Positions 48,483-57,719 of a stretch of 64,000 nucleotides of DNA are shown here, one piece after another. The notes below the pieces were generated by a model. The model was given only the letters and a program-made list of their open reading frames with translations, was not told where the DNA came from and ran no database searches. Made by a program: the position numbers and the translations under genes. Numbering within the stretch: the stretch's first letter is position 1; each line of letters begins with the position of its first letter. Origin of the DNA: Bacteroidota bacterium. GTDB lineage: Bacteria > Bacteroidota > Bacteroidia > Cytophagales > Cyclobacteriaceae. Location of the stretch: positions 1 to 64,000 of the forward strand of contig JAFEAL010000003.1 of the NCBI GenBank assembly GCA_018266435.1. Direction: 5' to 3'.

Positions 48483-48518
48483 GTGCCAGTCAGCCGGTTA
48501 AGGCTGGCACACTTTTTT
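48483..48518 (+). terminator. Intrinsic terminator of the S9 peptidase gene
   Basis: GTGCCAG (48483-48489) pairs with CTGGCAC (48504-48510). The inner GCC/GGC can pair too, and ACTTTTTT follows. Lies 83 nt past the S9 stop and 20 nt before the end of the convergent OmpA gene. Confidence 0.85.
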
Positions 48519-48537
48519 ATGAAAAAAACCTTGCGTC

Positions 48538-50583
48538 TTAGCTTTTCGTAATCTTAAATTCTACCCTGCGGTTTCTCTTCTTATGCTCTTCGGTATCGTT
48601 TTTTTCGATGGGTTGAGATGAACCATAGCCCTTGCCTGTTATTCGTTTGCCATCAGTTCCTTGTCCTTCCAAATATTTTTTTACGGCATCAACGCGTTCT
48701 TGCGAAAGTTTTATCAGTGCTTGAGCATTTCCCAGGTTGTCAGTGTGGCCAGCAAGTTCTATCTGTAGGGTGGGGTTATCTTTCAATATGGCTGCTAAGC
48801 GATCCAGTTCTGGAAAAGACTCGGGGCGAAGCACGGCTTTGCCTTGCTCAAAGAATACATTGTTTAGCTGCAAAGTCTCACCTACTTCAATGGGTACAAG
48901 AAATAAATTTTTTTGTACTTCGGTGTATTCTGTAATAGAAGCCAATTCCATATTTTCATTTACAGATAAGAAACCTTTGGCCGCAGCGCGCAGACCATAA
49001 TTGGCACCTACGGGCAACACCATTCTGAATTCGCCCGACTTTGGATTTGAAATTGCCTCTACTACTTTTTCATTGGCGGTGAGGTTTTCAAGAATTATTT
49101 CTGCTGCCACGGGTTGTTTTGTTTTAGAGTTGAGCACTTTGCCGAGGATGAGTATAACCGGATCTGGCTTTATTTGCTGGGGTAATTTTACGCGGAAGAT
49201 GTCTGTTTTGCCTATGGTATTTTGGTGGCTCACCATGTAGGCATATTCACCTGAAGCGGGAATGGTATAGTAAGCTTCCCAGGCAGCAGAATTGATTTGA
49301 GGTCCCAGGTTTAAGGGCTCAGTCCATTTTGTCCACCCCTTGCCGATACGTTTGGCTACAAAAATATCTGAGCTGCCGTAGCCGGGCCAGCCGTTGGAGG
49401 CAAAGTAAAGTGTGCGCCCATCGGCAGCCAAGAAAGGGCTTGCCTCATCACGCCTGGTGTTGATGGTTTTACCTAAATTAATAGGATTACTCCATTTCCC
49501 TTCTTTGTCTTGAACGCAAACATAGATGTCGCGCTCATCCACCTCTTTACGGTAGTAAATATTATCTGAACTTTTTGCGGTAAACAAAATTGCTTTCCCG
49601 TCAGCGGCCAACTGTGACTCAAAATGTTCGGCTTCATTAACATACGTTGGCCCCAGGTCAACCGGGTCAGACCAGCCGGTGGCGGTTCTGTTACGGTAAA
49701 TAAATTTATTTCTGCCTACTGAAAAAATTAAGGTGTTGTTATCAGCACTGACTGAGGAAAGATTATCCGCTTTATCTGAATTAACGGGTCTTCCGGGGTT
49801 CACGGCATTTTCCCACCGGTCTCCGTTGCGGGTAGCTATCCAGATATCTTCACCATCTTCTTTACCACCGGTATTGTTTTCATAGTGCTCCCTGCCAAAA
49901 TAGAGTGACCGACCATCGGTTGTGATGATGGGCCCCACTTCAGCGGCAGTGGTATTTACAGCAGAACCCAGATTTTCTTTGATTAATCCCTGAGGAATAT
50001 TTTCTACTATTTTGAAACGGTTATCTTGTATAAACTTGAAATCATCAAGCTCAAGCACCATGTTGGTGTAGTTTAAATAACCTACGGCATCACCAAACAT
50101 GGAAACTTCGTTGGAATCAATTTTTTTTCCATTTAGGATGTATTTAACCTCCTCTCCCTTTTTTTCTATACGCAACACATTTACCTCACCTACCGGCTTC
50201 ACCCACTTTGTTTGTTTCCATTTATTCGTACTTCGGTTACCGACCTTATAATGACCATCAGAAGCGATAACAAATTCATTGGTTTCTTTTCCGCTCATTC
50301 CAAAATACAACCCAAACCCATTATTGATGCTGCCGCTTCGTTGCACAAAAGAGGCTTCGAGTACAAAACTTTTTTCTTTATCGAAATACCACGGCATAAT
50401 GCTAGACCGCCCATACCCTTCGCTCAAGGTTGTGAGTACTAATTTGCCCGATTCTATTTTTATACTAAAGTTATCACCCTTGTCAAGATTCCATGCGTTT
50501 CGGTTATCGTCAAATGTTTCGCTAACCTGACCAAAAGAAAATAGTGGAATAATATACATCAGCAGGTGAACGCGTATTTTCAT
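48538..50583 (-). CDS. PD40 propeller-OmpA family protein (paralogue 2)
   Basis: A 681-residue exported protein (signal ending LFSFGQ). Residues ~20-185 form a jelly-roll/concanavalin-like beta domain (NAWNLDKGDNFSIKIESGKL, GFGLYFGMSG). Residues ~205-460 are PD40 propeller blades (TTDGRSLYFGRE, AADGRTLYFASNGWPGYGSSD). A carboxypeptidase-regulatory-like domain and a C-terminal OmpA domain (GHTDNLG, LSQERVDAVKKYL) follow. It shares domain plan and many motifs with 24434..26467 but has a different N-terminal domain. Divergently transcribed from the giant CHAT gene across 128 bp, so the two may be coregulated. Confidence 0.9.
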   Translation of the reverse strand: MKIRVHLLMYIIPLFSFGQVSETFDDNRNAWNLDKGDNFSIKIESGKLVLTTLSEGYGRSSIMPWYFDKEKSFVLEASFVQRSGSINNGFGLYFGMSGKETNEFVIASDGHYKVGNRSTNKWKQTKWVKPVGEVNVLRIEKKGEEVKYILNGKKIDSNEVSMFGDAVGYLNYTNMVLELDDFKFIQDNRFKIVENIPQGLIKENLGSAVNTTAAEVGPIITTDGRSLYFGREHYENNTGGKEDGEDIWIATRNGDRWENAVNPGRPVNSDKADNLSSVSADNNTLIFSVGRNKFIYRNRTATGWSDPVDLGPTYVNEAEHFESQLAADGKAILFTAKSSDNIYYRKEVDERDIYVCVQDKEGKWSNPINLGKTINTRRDEASPFLAADGRTLYFASNGWPGYGSSDIFVAKRIGKGWTKWTEPLNLGPQINSAAWEAYYTIPASGEYAYMVSHQNTIGKTDIFRVKLPQQIKPDPVILILGKVLNSKTKQPVAAEIILENLTANEKVVEAISNPKSGEFRMVLPVGANYGLRAAAKGFLSVNENMELASITEYTEVQKNLFLVPIEVGETLQLNNVFFEQGKAVLRPESFPELDRLAAILKDNPTLQIELAGHTDNLGNAQALIKLSQERVDAVKKYLEGQGTDGKRITGKGYGSSQPIEKNDTEEHKKRNRRVEFKITKS

Positions 50584-50650
50584 AGGTAATATTTTTTCAA
50601 ATTAAAACAGAGGGGGCAAAACAGCCCATACCCTCACTTACGTATTTTAT

Positions 50651-50668
50651 ATCCGTAGCAGTACGGAT
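50651..50668. promoter_or_regulatory. 18-bp palindrome in the OmpA/CHAT divergent promoter region
   Basis: Perfect 7-bp arms ATCCGTA (50651-50657) and TACGGAT (50662-50668) around GCAG. It lies 44 nt upstream of the CHAT-gene ATG and 68 nt upstream of the OmpA-gene ATG, a suitable place for an operator shared by both genes. No clear TAnnTTTG box was found nearby. Confidence 0.45.
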
Positions 50669-50711
50669 TGACAAGCTTTGGTCAGTTTATGATTTTAGTA
50701 AAAAAAATCTG

Positions 50712-53700
50712 ATGGTTAGGATTGTCACTATACTTTGTTTGCTGTTTCACACAACCACTTTCGCTCAGCGGTTTCCCATTTCACCCAACGCGTACGATGC
50801 CCAAGGCAAACGCACCGGCCATTGGACTATTTTGTATGACAGTTTATTCAAAAAAGAAGTACAAGACCCCGACTCTGCCTTTTACTACCGGCTTGTAAAA
50901 TTTGAAGCCGGCAAACCAATCGGCAAAGTGAGAGATTTTTACCGAAGTGGGTTCAAGCAATGGGAGGGTCATTTGATAAGCCTCTTGCCCGATGTAGCCG
51001 ATGGGGAGGTCCGCTATTTTTTTGAAAATGGAAAAATCCAACAACACATGTTGATGAGCCAAGGAAAAAAAGACGGACCATACCGGCAATACGACCCCAG
51101 TGGAAATTTAATTTCTGAGGGAACATTTAAAACCGATAGCATGGAAGGAAAGTGGACGTCTTATTGGAACAACGGAGCCATACAGGCCATCTCGTGGTAT
51201 AAAGACAATAAGCGCGAGGGTAAAGTGGTAGAATATAATGAGCAAGGAGTCAAAGAAGTAGAGATAGAATTTCAAGCCAATCAAGTAAACGGGCTGGTAC
51301 AAGTATTTTATCCGTCAGGCAAAGTAATGCGCAAAGGCTACAAGAAACTAAATGTTACCGAAGGTTGGTGGGATGAATACTATGAGAATGAAAAATTGAA
51401 AAGCCATGAACATTTTAAAGATGGAAAAAACGATGGTCTTATCGAAACTTATTTTGACAACGGGCAAGTAGAAAGCAAAGGCAATTACCGACTCGATAAA
51501 AAAACAGGCACCTGGGTTAATTACTTCAGCAACGGAAATTTAAGCCACACGGGTAGTTATGACGAAGATGGCTTACGAACCGGCACGTGGAAATACTATT
51601 ATGAAAATGGAAGATTAAAATTTACAGCCTATCGAAAACACGATAAGCTCGAAGGCTCTTACACCGAGTTTTTCCCCAGCGGAAAACTAAAGGTAAAGGG
51701 CACCTGTCAAAACGATTTGTGGCAAGGCTTGCTAGAACGATACTATGAAAACGAACAACTTGAAAAACGCGGTCACTACATTGCCGATAGCCTGGACGGA
51801 GAGTGGGTTTATTATTTCGACAACGGCAAGATTTCTTCCATCGGAAAATACATCGATAATAAAAAAAACGGAGTATGGAAATACTATCGAAATAATGGCA
51901 GTATAGAAACCGAAGAAACATTAAAACTCAAAATCCTGGAAGGCCCCACGGTCAATTATTTTCCGGATGGAACCATACATGAGAAAAAAAATTATACCGA
52001 TGGAAAAGAGAACGGACAGTATGAATTATTTCACCCAAACGGAAAAATAAAAGTAAAAGGAATAAAAGTAAACGGCCAGCCCGAAGGAGAATGGCTTTAC
52101 TATCATGCTAACGGCCAGTTGGAATCAAGGGAGTATAACCATAATGGCTTATGGCAAGGTTTGTATGAGAGTTATTATGAAAACGGAGTGAAGCGTGCAG
52201 AAGGATTAGCCGCCAACAACAAGCACGAAGGATATCGCAAATTCTATTATAGAAACGGTCAGTTGAAAGGCACGGGCAATATGCACTTAGGCAACCGGCA
52301 TGGCCATTGGGTTTTCTATGACTCCCTTACCGGGAAAAAAGAATCAGAAGGTGACTACCTCAACGGCCATGAAAACGGAAAGTGGAATTTTTATAATTCC
52401 AAACCCCATTACATATATTACCTCGATGGCAACCAAGAAACATTTGATAATGTAGAAGACAGTGTAAAGCTCTTGGCTGACCAGGGCCAACACAAAAAAG
52501 CACGCCAGTACCTGGCCAAACTTAATCATGTGCGCAAACGGGATTTTGGAAATGCAGCCGACAAGAAAACCCGGATGCTTTATTGGAATGCTTATTTGGC
52601 ATCAAGCGAAGGTAATCATGCACAAGCCATAGACTTGTACAACACTTACGCCTCAAAAATAAAAAAACAACAAGGCGACACGGTTCTTGATTACCTCGAT
52701 GCAATCAATAACATAGCTGTCATCAATTCACAGATGAACCACATAGACGAAGCGCTTACCTTGCTGCATTCGTTAGACAAAAAAATTGCCAGGTTTTCTG
52801 ACTCCAAGCAAACCCGGCATCAAGAAATTATTGCCGACATCCTCTTGTATTCCAACCGGTACGAAGAAGCAGAAAATTATTTGACTTCCATTTTGCATAG
52901 CCGGCAATACTCCACACAAGCAATTGCCAAAAATACACTGACATTAAAATTGAAATTAGCCAACCTTTATGCTGACCAAATGGGGCAGTCCGACAAAGGT
53001 ATTCGTGCTTACCAATCATTGATTGACTACGCTGATTCGGTCAATCTCTCGGGCGACTACTACTGCGGCCTCGCGTATGGAAAAATAGCAAGTATTTACA
53101 AAAATCAGTATAACCGAAGAAGCGCTATTAAGTGGGCAAAGAAAGCCAATGAGATATTAAATAAACAAACCGATCGGTTTGCCATTGACTACCTGGAAAA
53201 TTTGGCACTGATTGGCAACAGTTACCTTAATCTTAGCCTGCCCGATAGTGCACGCTTGATTTTTGAAGAAATGAATGAAACGATCAGGTCATTGCGACTG
53301 GGCAACACTTCCTACCACGCAAATGCACTTAACGGGCTGGCTGAAACATACTACCAAAACTATGACAATGTCAAAGCAAAAGAATTGTGGATGCAATCTA
53401 AACTCATTTTAGAAAATGCCAACAAACTTAACACAGCCAGCTATGTAAATGTTCTTCAGGCATTGAGTATAGTCTTGCCATTGCTTGACAAAAAAGATAT
53501 TCCTTTAGCCGAAGAGTATTTGCTTAGAGCCGTAGAGCTATCTAAACAGTTAGGTCTTGACGCCAAACACCGGGCCATGCTCTATTCATTGGCAGAGTTT
53601 TACAGAAATAATTCTCGTTATGAAGAAGCAAAAAAAATTGTAGAACAAAATTCATCTTTACTTCTGGCACGAGAAGGCTACTCAGAAAAATACCTTGAAA

Positions 53701-56700
53701 ACCAGCAGTTGCTGGGCGATATTCTTTACAGTCAAAGTAAATACAAAGAAGCCATACAGGTGTATGAAACAACATTGCCCTTAGCCGATAGTCTGAAAAC
53801 CTATAATCCGACAAATTATATAACGCAACTGAGCAACTTGAGTCGTACCCACAACAAACTTTTGAACTATGACAAAGCAGAAGAGTATGCCTACCAAAGC
53901 CTGAATGCTGCCCGTCATTTTTTGGGAAATGAAAATATAACCACACTTGATGCGCTCGAAAATGTGGCCTTTGCTTTGAGGGAACGAAGTAAATTCTCAG
54001 AAGCTGAAAAGCTATACAAAGAAGCTGTAGAAATAATTAAAAAAATCCGGGGTGTAAATAATTTAAAATATGCATATTCCATTCTTGGCCTGGCCCATCT
54101 ATACAACGAATCAAACAATTACAAAAAAGCATTAGAGCATTATCAAACGTTTTTGGTATTGATTGAGTCATTGAAAGGAAAACGTTCGGCCGATTACGTT
54201 AACGCGATGGATTACATAGCCGATATCCATTACAACATGGGGCATGAGGCGCAGGCCGAAAAAATTTATACCGAAGCCCTGCAACTTACCGTGCAGGTAT
54301 ATGGCCACAAGCAACTGAACTATGCCTGGCGGCTAAAAACAGTAGGCAATTTTTATCTTGACATTGGCAACTTCACCCTAGCAGAAACTTACTTGGAAGA
54401 AAGCGTGAGGCTGGCTAAAAACTATTTAGGAAAGGAAACTTCAGACTATGCCAATTTTCTTGTGAGCTTATCCAAAGCAAAAAGCAGCAACGAAAAATTC
54501 AAAGATGCCGAGTTGCTTTTACTCGAGTCCGTGAGTATTCATAAAAAGAACAGCGACAACCGTTTTGGTAGCTACATTGCGGCAATCGAGCAACTTGAAA
54601 AATTTTACGAACGCTTTGGTCAATACAATGCAGCCCTGCAACAAGTAAACACTGTCTTACCACTGATAGCCAAACATTGGGGCATTGAAGGGCGCTATGC
54701 CCAAAATTTATTAAGTAAATCAGGCTTGTATTATGGCATCGGCAATTTTGATTCTACTTCTTTTTACGCCCATAAAGCATTGGCCATAGCCGAAGATCTA
54801 TATGCCCCCACAAACTGGCTAGTATTAAAGGCCCACACCGAGGTAGGAAGGGCAGCCATAAAAAATAAAAATTATGACGAAGCCCTAAAACATTTTCAGT
54901 TTTGTGTAGAGCAACAAAGAATTTCTGGCAGGATAAAAGAAAGCACGTATGCAACGTACCTGCAAAACCTGGGGGTAGCACACATGGAAAGAAAAGAATT
55001 TGCAGCAGCGGAACAACTGTTTAATGAAGCCTGGAACGTAAGTACCCAAACAACCGATACCGAGGGGATGGACTATATTCGCTTGAATCAAGCAAAACTC
55101 TATACCGCAACCGGTAGGCCGGATCAGGCTGAACGGCTTTTTAAAACCTCTGCCAATAACCGCAAGGCGTACATCATCCGCAATTTTTATTTTCTCAGCG
55201 ATAATCAAAAGGCGCAATACTGGAAAGCAAATAAGTTTTTTCTGGAGTACTTCCAGTCTTTTGCCACACAACATGCCGTAACCAACCCGGCCATTCTTCA
55301 GGATTTTTATAACCTGCAATTGGCCACCAAAGGCATCTTGCTCAGCACCTCAAATAAAATTAAAAAACGTATTCTCTCCAGCGGAGACTCCATAATGGTA
55401 AACATATATTACCGATGGTTAAAACAACGCAATGAATTGGCACAACTTTATGCGCAAGCACCGGAAGAACAGAAAAAACAAAAATCAACAGTTGATTCGT
55501 TAGAGAAAATAGTAAGTGCATCTGAAAAAGAGCTTGCCATTTCTGCCGAAGATCTGGAGAAAGACAAAGGTAAAGAAACTAACTGGCGCGAAGTGCAAAA
55601 ACAACTCTTGCCTAATGAAGCGGCTGTTGAAATCGTGCGCGTGCGCCACCACACCCTGCACCCCACAGACAGTGTTTTTTATGTGGCTCTGATCCTCACA
55701 CATGAAACCAAAACCGGTCCGCAAATGGCCGTGTTGCCCAACGGCAACCTGTTAGAAGGCCGGGCCTACAGGTATTATAAAAATGCAATTACTTCACAAT
55801 TGGATGATACCCTTTCATATATCAATTATTGGTCACCAATTGATGTCTTTATTAAAAACAAAAAGCACATTTATGTTTCTGCCGATGGTGTTTATAACTC
55901 TATTAACCTCAACACACTAAAATCAGTAAGTGGTAATTATTTGGTAGAAGAGAAGAACATCACATTTGTGCCCAACACCAAAGATTTGCTTTACCTGAAA
56001 AATAAAAAAAATGCCTTTACTAAAACCACAGCCAACCTTATCGGCTTTCCTAAATATTTTCTGGGTAAAGAAAAGGTTAAACAAAAAATTTCCAAGCAAC
56101 GAGAACTTGATTTTTCAAAACTATCGGATGAAGACCGAAGTGGAATTGCCGAACTGCCCGGTACAAAAGAAGAAATCAGTACGGTGAGCAGCATCCTTGT
56201 GTCGCATCAATGGCACGTGAAACAACTCATTCTCGAAGAAGCAACCGAAGAGGCTCTTAAGTCAGTACGTCAACCCGGGCTTTTGCACATAGCTACGCAT
56301 GGTTACTTCACTGATGACCAAGACCAAACGGCTACTGACCCAATGTTGCGGGCAGGCTTGCTGCTGTCAGGAGCTTCCAATTATTTGGTTGACAAGATCA
56401 GCGTAGGTGAAGATAACGGAGTACTAACAGCCTACGAAGCAGCCAACCTCAATCTTGACAATACTGAGTTAGTGATACTAAGTGCTTGCGAAACCGGCAA
56501 AGGCGAAGTGCAAAATGGCGAAGGCGTTTACGGACTGCAACGAGCCTTTCAAACAGCCGGGGCAAAATCCATCCTCATGAGTTTGTGGAAAGTAGATGAT
56601 GCCGCAACACAAGAACTCATGGCTGCGTTTTATAAAAACTGGACATCCGGCAAAACAAAATCCGAGGCATTTAAACACGCACAATTAACACTCAAAAAAA

Positions 56701-56750
56701 AATACGCAAACCCTTATTATTGGGGGGCTTTTGTAATGATGGGTGAATAG
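50712..56750 (+). CDS. Giant exported MORN-variant/TPR/CHAT-domain caspase-like protein
   Basis: 2012 residues with a cleavable-looking signal (MVRIVTILCLLFHTTTFAQ). Residues ~35-590 hold roughly twenty MORN-2-type repeats, spaced about 23 residues apart (pattern Y-x-NG-x-[IL]-x-x-x-G-x-Y-x-x-x-x-x-[DE]-G-x-W). Residues ~600-1500 hold many tetratricopeptide repeats (YNESNNYKKALEHYQTFL-type helix pairs). Residues ~1640-2012 form a CHAT domain with the caspase-clan dyad His1863 (HIATHGYF) and Cys1926 (LSACETG), plus the GVYGLQRAFQTAGA and SLWKVDD blocks. Both catalytic residues are intact. A peptidase acting in the envelope is expected; substrate and partner are unknown. Signal sequence plus MORN array plus CHAT is an uncommon combination. 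The last ~80 residues are CHAT, so there is no T9SS sorting domain. Confidence 0.92.
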   Translation: MVRIVTILCLLFHTTTFAQRFPISPNAYDAQGKRTGHWTILYDSLFKKEVQDPDSAFYYRLVKFEAGKPIGKVRDFYRSGFKQWEGHLISLLPDVADGEVRYFFENGKIQQHMLMSQGKKDGPYRQYDPSGNLISEGTFKTDSMEGKWTSYWNNGAIQAISWYKDNKREGKVVEYNEQGVKEVEIEFQANQVNGLVQVFYPSGKVMRKGYKKLNVTEGWWDEYYENEKLKSHEHFKDGKNDGLIETYFDNGQVESKGNYRLDKKTGTWVNYFSNGNLSHTGSYDEDGLRTGTWKYYYENGRLKFTAYRKHDKLEGSYTEFFPSGKLKVKGTCQNDLWQGLLERYYENEQLEKRGHYIADSLDGEWVYYFDNGKISSIGKYIDNKKNGVWKYYRNNGSIETEETLKLKILEGPTVNYFPDGTIHEKKNYTDGKENGQYELFHPNGKIKVKGIKVNGQPEGEWLYYHANGQLESREYNHNGLWQGLYESYYENGVKRAEGLAANNKHEGYRKFYYRNGQLKGTGNMHLGNRHGHWVFYDSLTGKKESEGDYLNGHENGKWNFYNSKPHYIYYLDGNQETFDNVEDSVKLLADQGQHKKARQYLAKLNHVRKRDFGNAADKKTRMLYWNAYLASSEGNHAQAIDLYNTYASKIKKQQGDTVLDYLDAINNIAVINSQMNHIDEALTLLHSLDKKIARFSDSKQTRHQEIIADILLYSNRYEEAENYLTSILHSRQYSTQAIAKNTLTLKLKLANLYADQMGQSDKGIRAYQSLIDYADSVNLSGDYYCGLAYGKIASIYKNQYNRRSAIKWAKKANEILNKQTDRFAIDYLENLALIGNSYLNLSLPDSARLIFEEMNETIRSLRLGNTSYHANALNGLAETYYQNYDNVKAKELWMQSKLILENANKLNTASYVNVLQALSIVLPLLDKKDIPLAEEYLLRAVELSKQLGLDAKHRAMLYSLAEFYRNNSRYEEAKKIVEQNSSLLLAREGYSEKYLENQQLLGDILYSQSKYKEAIQVYETTLPLADSLKTYNPTNYITQLSNLSRTHNKLLNYDKAEEYAYQSLNAARHFLGNENITTLDALENVAFALRERSKFSEAEKLYKEAVEIIKKIRGVNNLKYAYSILGLAHLYNESNNYKKALEHYQTFLVLIESLKGKRSADYVNAMDYIADIHYNMGHEAQAEKIYTEALQLTVQVYGHKQLNYAWRLKTVGNFYLDIGNFTLAETYLEESVRLAKNYLGKETSDYANFLVSLSKAKSSNEKFKDAELLLLESVSIHKKNSDNRFGSYIAAIEQLEKFYERFGQYNAALQQVNTVLPLIAKHWGIEGRYAQNLLSKSGLYYGIGNFDSTSFYAHKALAIAEDLYAPTNWLVLKAHTEVGRAAIKNKNYDEALKHFQFCVEQQRISGRIKESTYATYLQNLGVAHMERKEFAAAEQLFNEAWNVSTQTTDTEGMDYIRLNQAKLYTATGRPDQAERLFKTSANNRKAYIIRNFYFLSDNQKAQYWKANKFFLEYFQSFATQHAVTNPAILQDFYNLQLATKGILLSTSNKIKKRILSSGDSIMVNIYYRWLKQRNELAQLYAQAPEEQKKQKSTVDSLEKIVSASEKELAISAEDLEKDKGKETNWREVQKQLLPNEAAVEIVRVRHHTLHPTDSVFYVALILTHETKTGPQMAVLPNGNLLEGRAYRYYKNAITSQLDDTLSYINYWSPIDVFIKNKKHIYVSADGVYNSINLNTLKSVSGNYLVEEKNITFVPNTKDLLYLKNKKNAFTKTTANLIGFPKYFLGKEKVKQKISKQRELDFSKLSDEDRSGIAELPGTKEEISTVSSILVSHQWHVKQLILEEATEEALKSVRQPGLLHIATHGYFTDDQDQTATDPMLRAGLLLSGASNYLVDKISVGEDNGVLTAYEAANLNLDNTELVILSACETGKGEVQNGEGVYGLQRAFQTAGAKSILMSLWKVDDAATQELMAAFYKNWTSGKTKSEAFKHAQLTLKKKYANPYYWGAFVMMGE

Positions 56751-56862
56751 TACGGAGCGAACAGGCCAAGACCATTTTTAGCTTAGGTCATTCTCTTCGA
56801 ATACTATTATAAACTAAAGAGGTTCAGTTGGGAGTCGTGTAATAGGTCCGTCATGGATAAAC

Positions 56863-57627
56863 TCAAGCATCACATTTTTCGGCCACCATCCTCAATCCAT
56901 CCAGCGTGAGGGTGGGCTCGAAGGCATAAAAAAAATCTTTTAGTGAAGTAATAACAAAGGCAAGGCCACCGGTGGCTATAGCGGGGCAAGGTTCTTTCTG
57001 TTCTTCGCGAATTTTAGTGACGATATTTTTTACCAGTCCCTCATAACCCAAAATAATGCCTGACTGAATGGCGGAAACAGTATTGCGGCCAAGCGCAGAG
57101 TCGGGCATTTCGAGGGGTACATCAAAAAGCTTGGCCGTGTTTTGCGAGAGCGACCGAATGGCAGTTTTTAGTCCGGGTACGATGGATACACCCAGAATCG
57201 TTCCGTCTCCTGAAACAGTAGTAAATGTGAGTGCGGTACCAAAATCTACTACGATACAAGTTTGCCCGTACTTGAAGTAAGCTGCTACGGCATTAGCTAC
57301 CAAGTCAGAACCAATTTCGTATGGGTTAAGGATTTTCATCGGCAGTTTATTGTAGAGTGCGGGACTGAGAATGACCGGCTCCTGTCCAAACAGTGTTACG
57401 GCTATGTTTCTGATTTTATTGGTCAATGAAGGCACCACACTGCTTAATACGATTTTGTCCGGATTGGTTTTAAGTTGAGCCTCAAAAAAATAATCGCGAA
57501 TTTTTACCGCGAAAAAAAGCTCGGGGTGATCTGGTTTGGATGTAATACGCCAGATGTGTTTCCAGTTGTTATCTGTGTAAATACCCAGCGTTACATCACT
57601 GTTGCCAATATCTATTGCGAGGAGCAT
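56863..57627 (-). CDS. coaX: Type III pantothenate kinase
   Basis: A 254-residue ASKHA-fold kinase catalysing the first step of coenzyme A synthesis. The N-terminal phosphate motif AIDIGNSDVTLG, the VVPSLTN segment, the pantothenate-site motif PYEIGSDLVANAVAAY, VVDFGTALTFTTV, and the later GVSIVPGL and ATGGLA motifs are present. Length is typical. It lies downstream of rho on the same strand, separated by the rho terminator. The 112-bp gap to the convergent CHAT gene has no clear terminator. Confidence 0.95.
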   Translation of the reverse strand: MLLAIDIGNSDVTLGIYTDNNWKHIWRITSKPDHPELFFAVKIRDYFFEAQLKTNPDKIVLSSVVPSLTNKIRNIAVTLFGQEPVILSPALYNKLPMKILNPYEIGSDLVANAVAAYFKYGQTCIVVDFGTALTFTTVSGDGTILGVSIVPGLKTAIRSLSQNTAKLFDVPLEMPDSALGRNTVSAIQSGIILGYEGLVKNIVTKIREEQKEPCPAIATGGLAFVITSLKDFFYAFEPTLTLDGLRMVAEKCDA

Positions 57628-57664
57628 TTTTTTAACTTAACGGTTCACAAAATGATATAAAAAG

Positions 57665-57690
57665 TTAGCCAATGATCTCTCATTGGCTAA
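57665..57690 (-). terminator. Intrinsic terminator of rho
   Basis: Perfect 11-bp arms TTAGCCAATGA (57665-57675) and TCATTGGCTAA (57680-57690) with a TCTC loop. On the minus strand the stem is followed by CTTTTTATATC. It lies 30 nt past the rho stop and 38 nt before the coaX start, so coaX must have its own promoter or depend on readthrough. Confidence 0.82.
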
Positions 57691-57719
57691 TTGAATTATT
57701 AACAGTCGGATAATTTAAT

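Noticed and set aside
50712-56750. TPR-CHAT as a CRISPR-guided (type III-E-like) or gasdermin-linked defence protease
   Set aside because: No Cas protein, repeat array or gasdermin-like gene is nearby, and the signal peptide argues for export rather than cytosolic defence.
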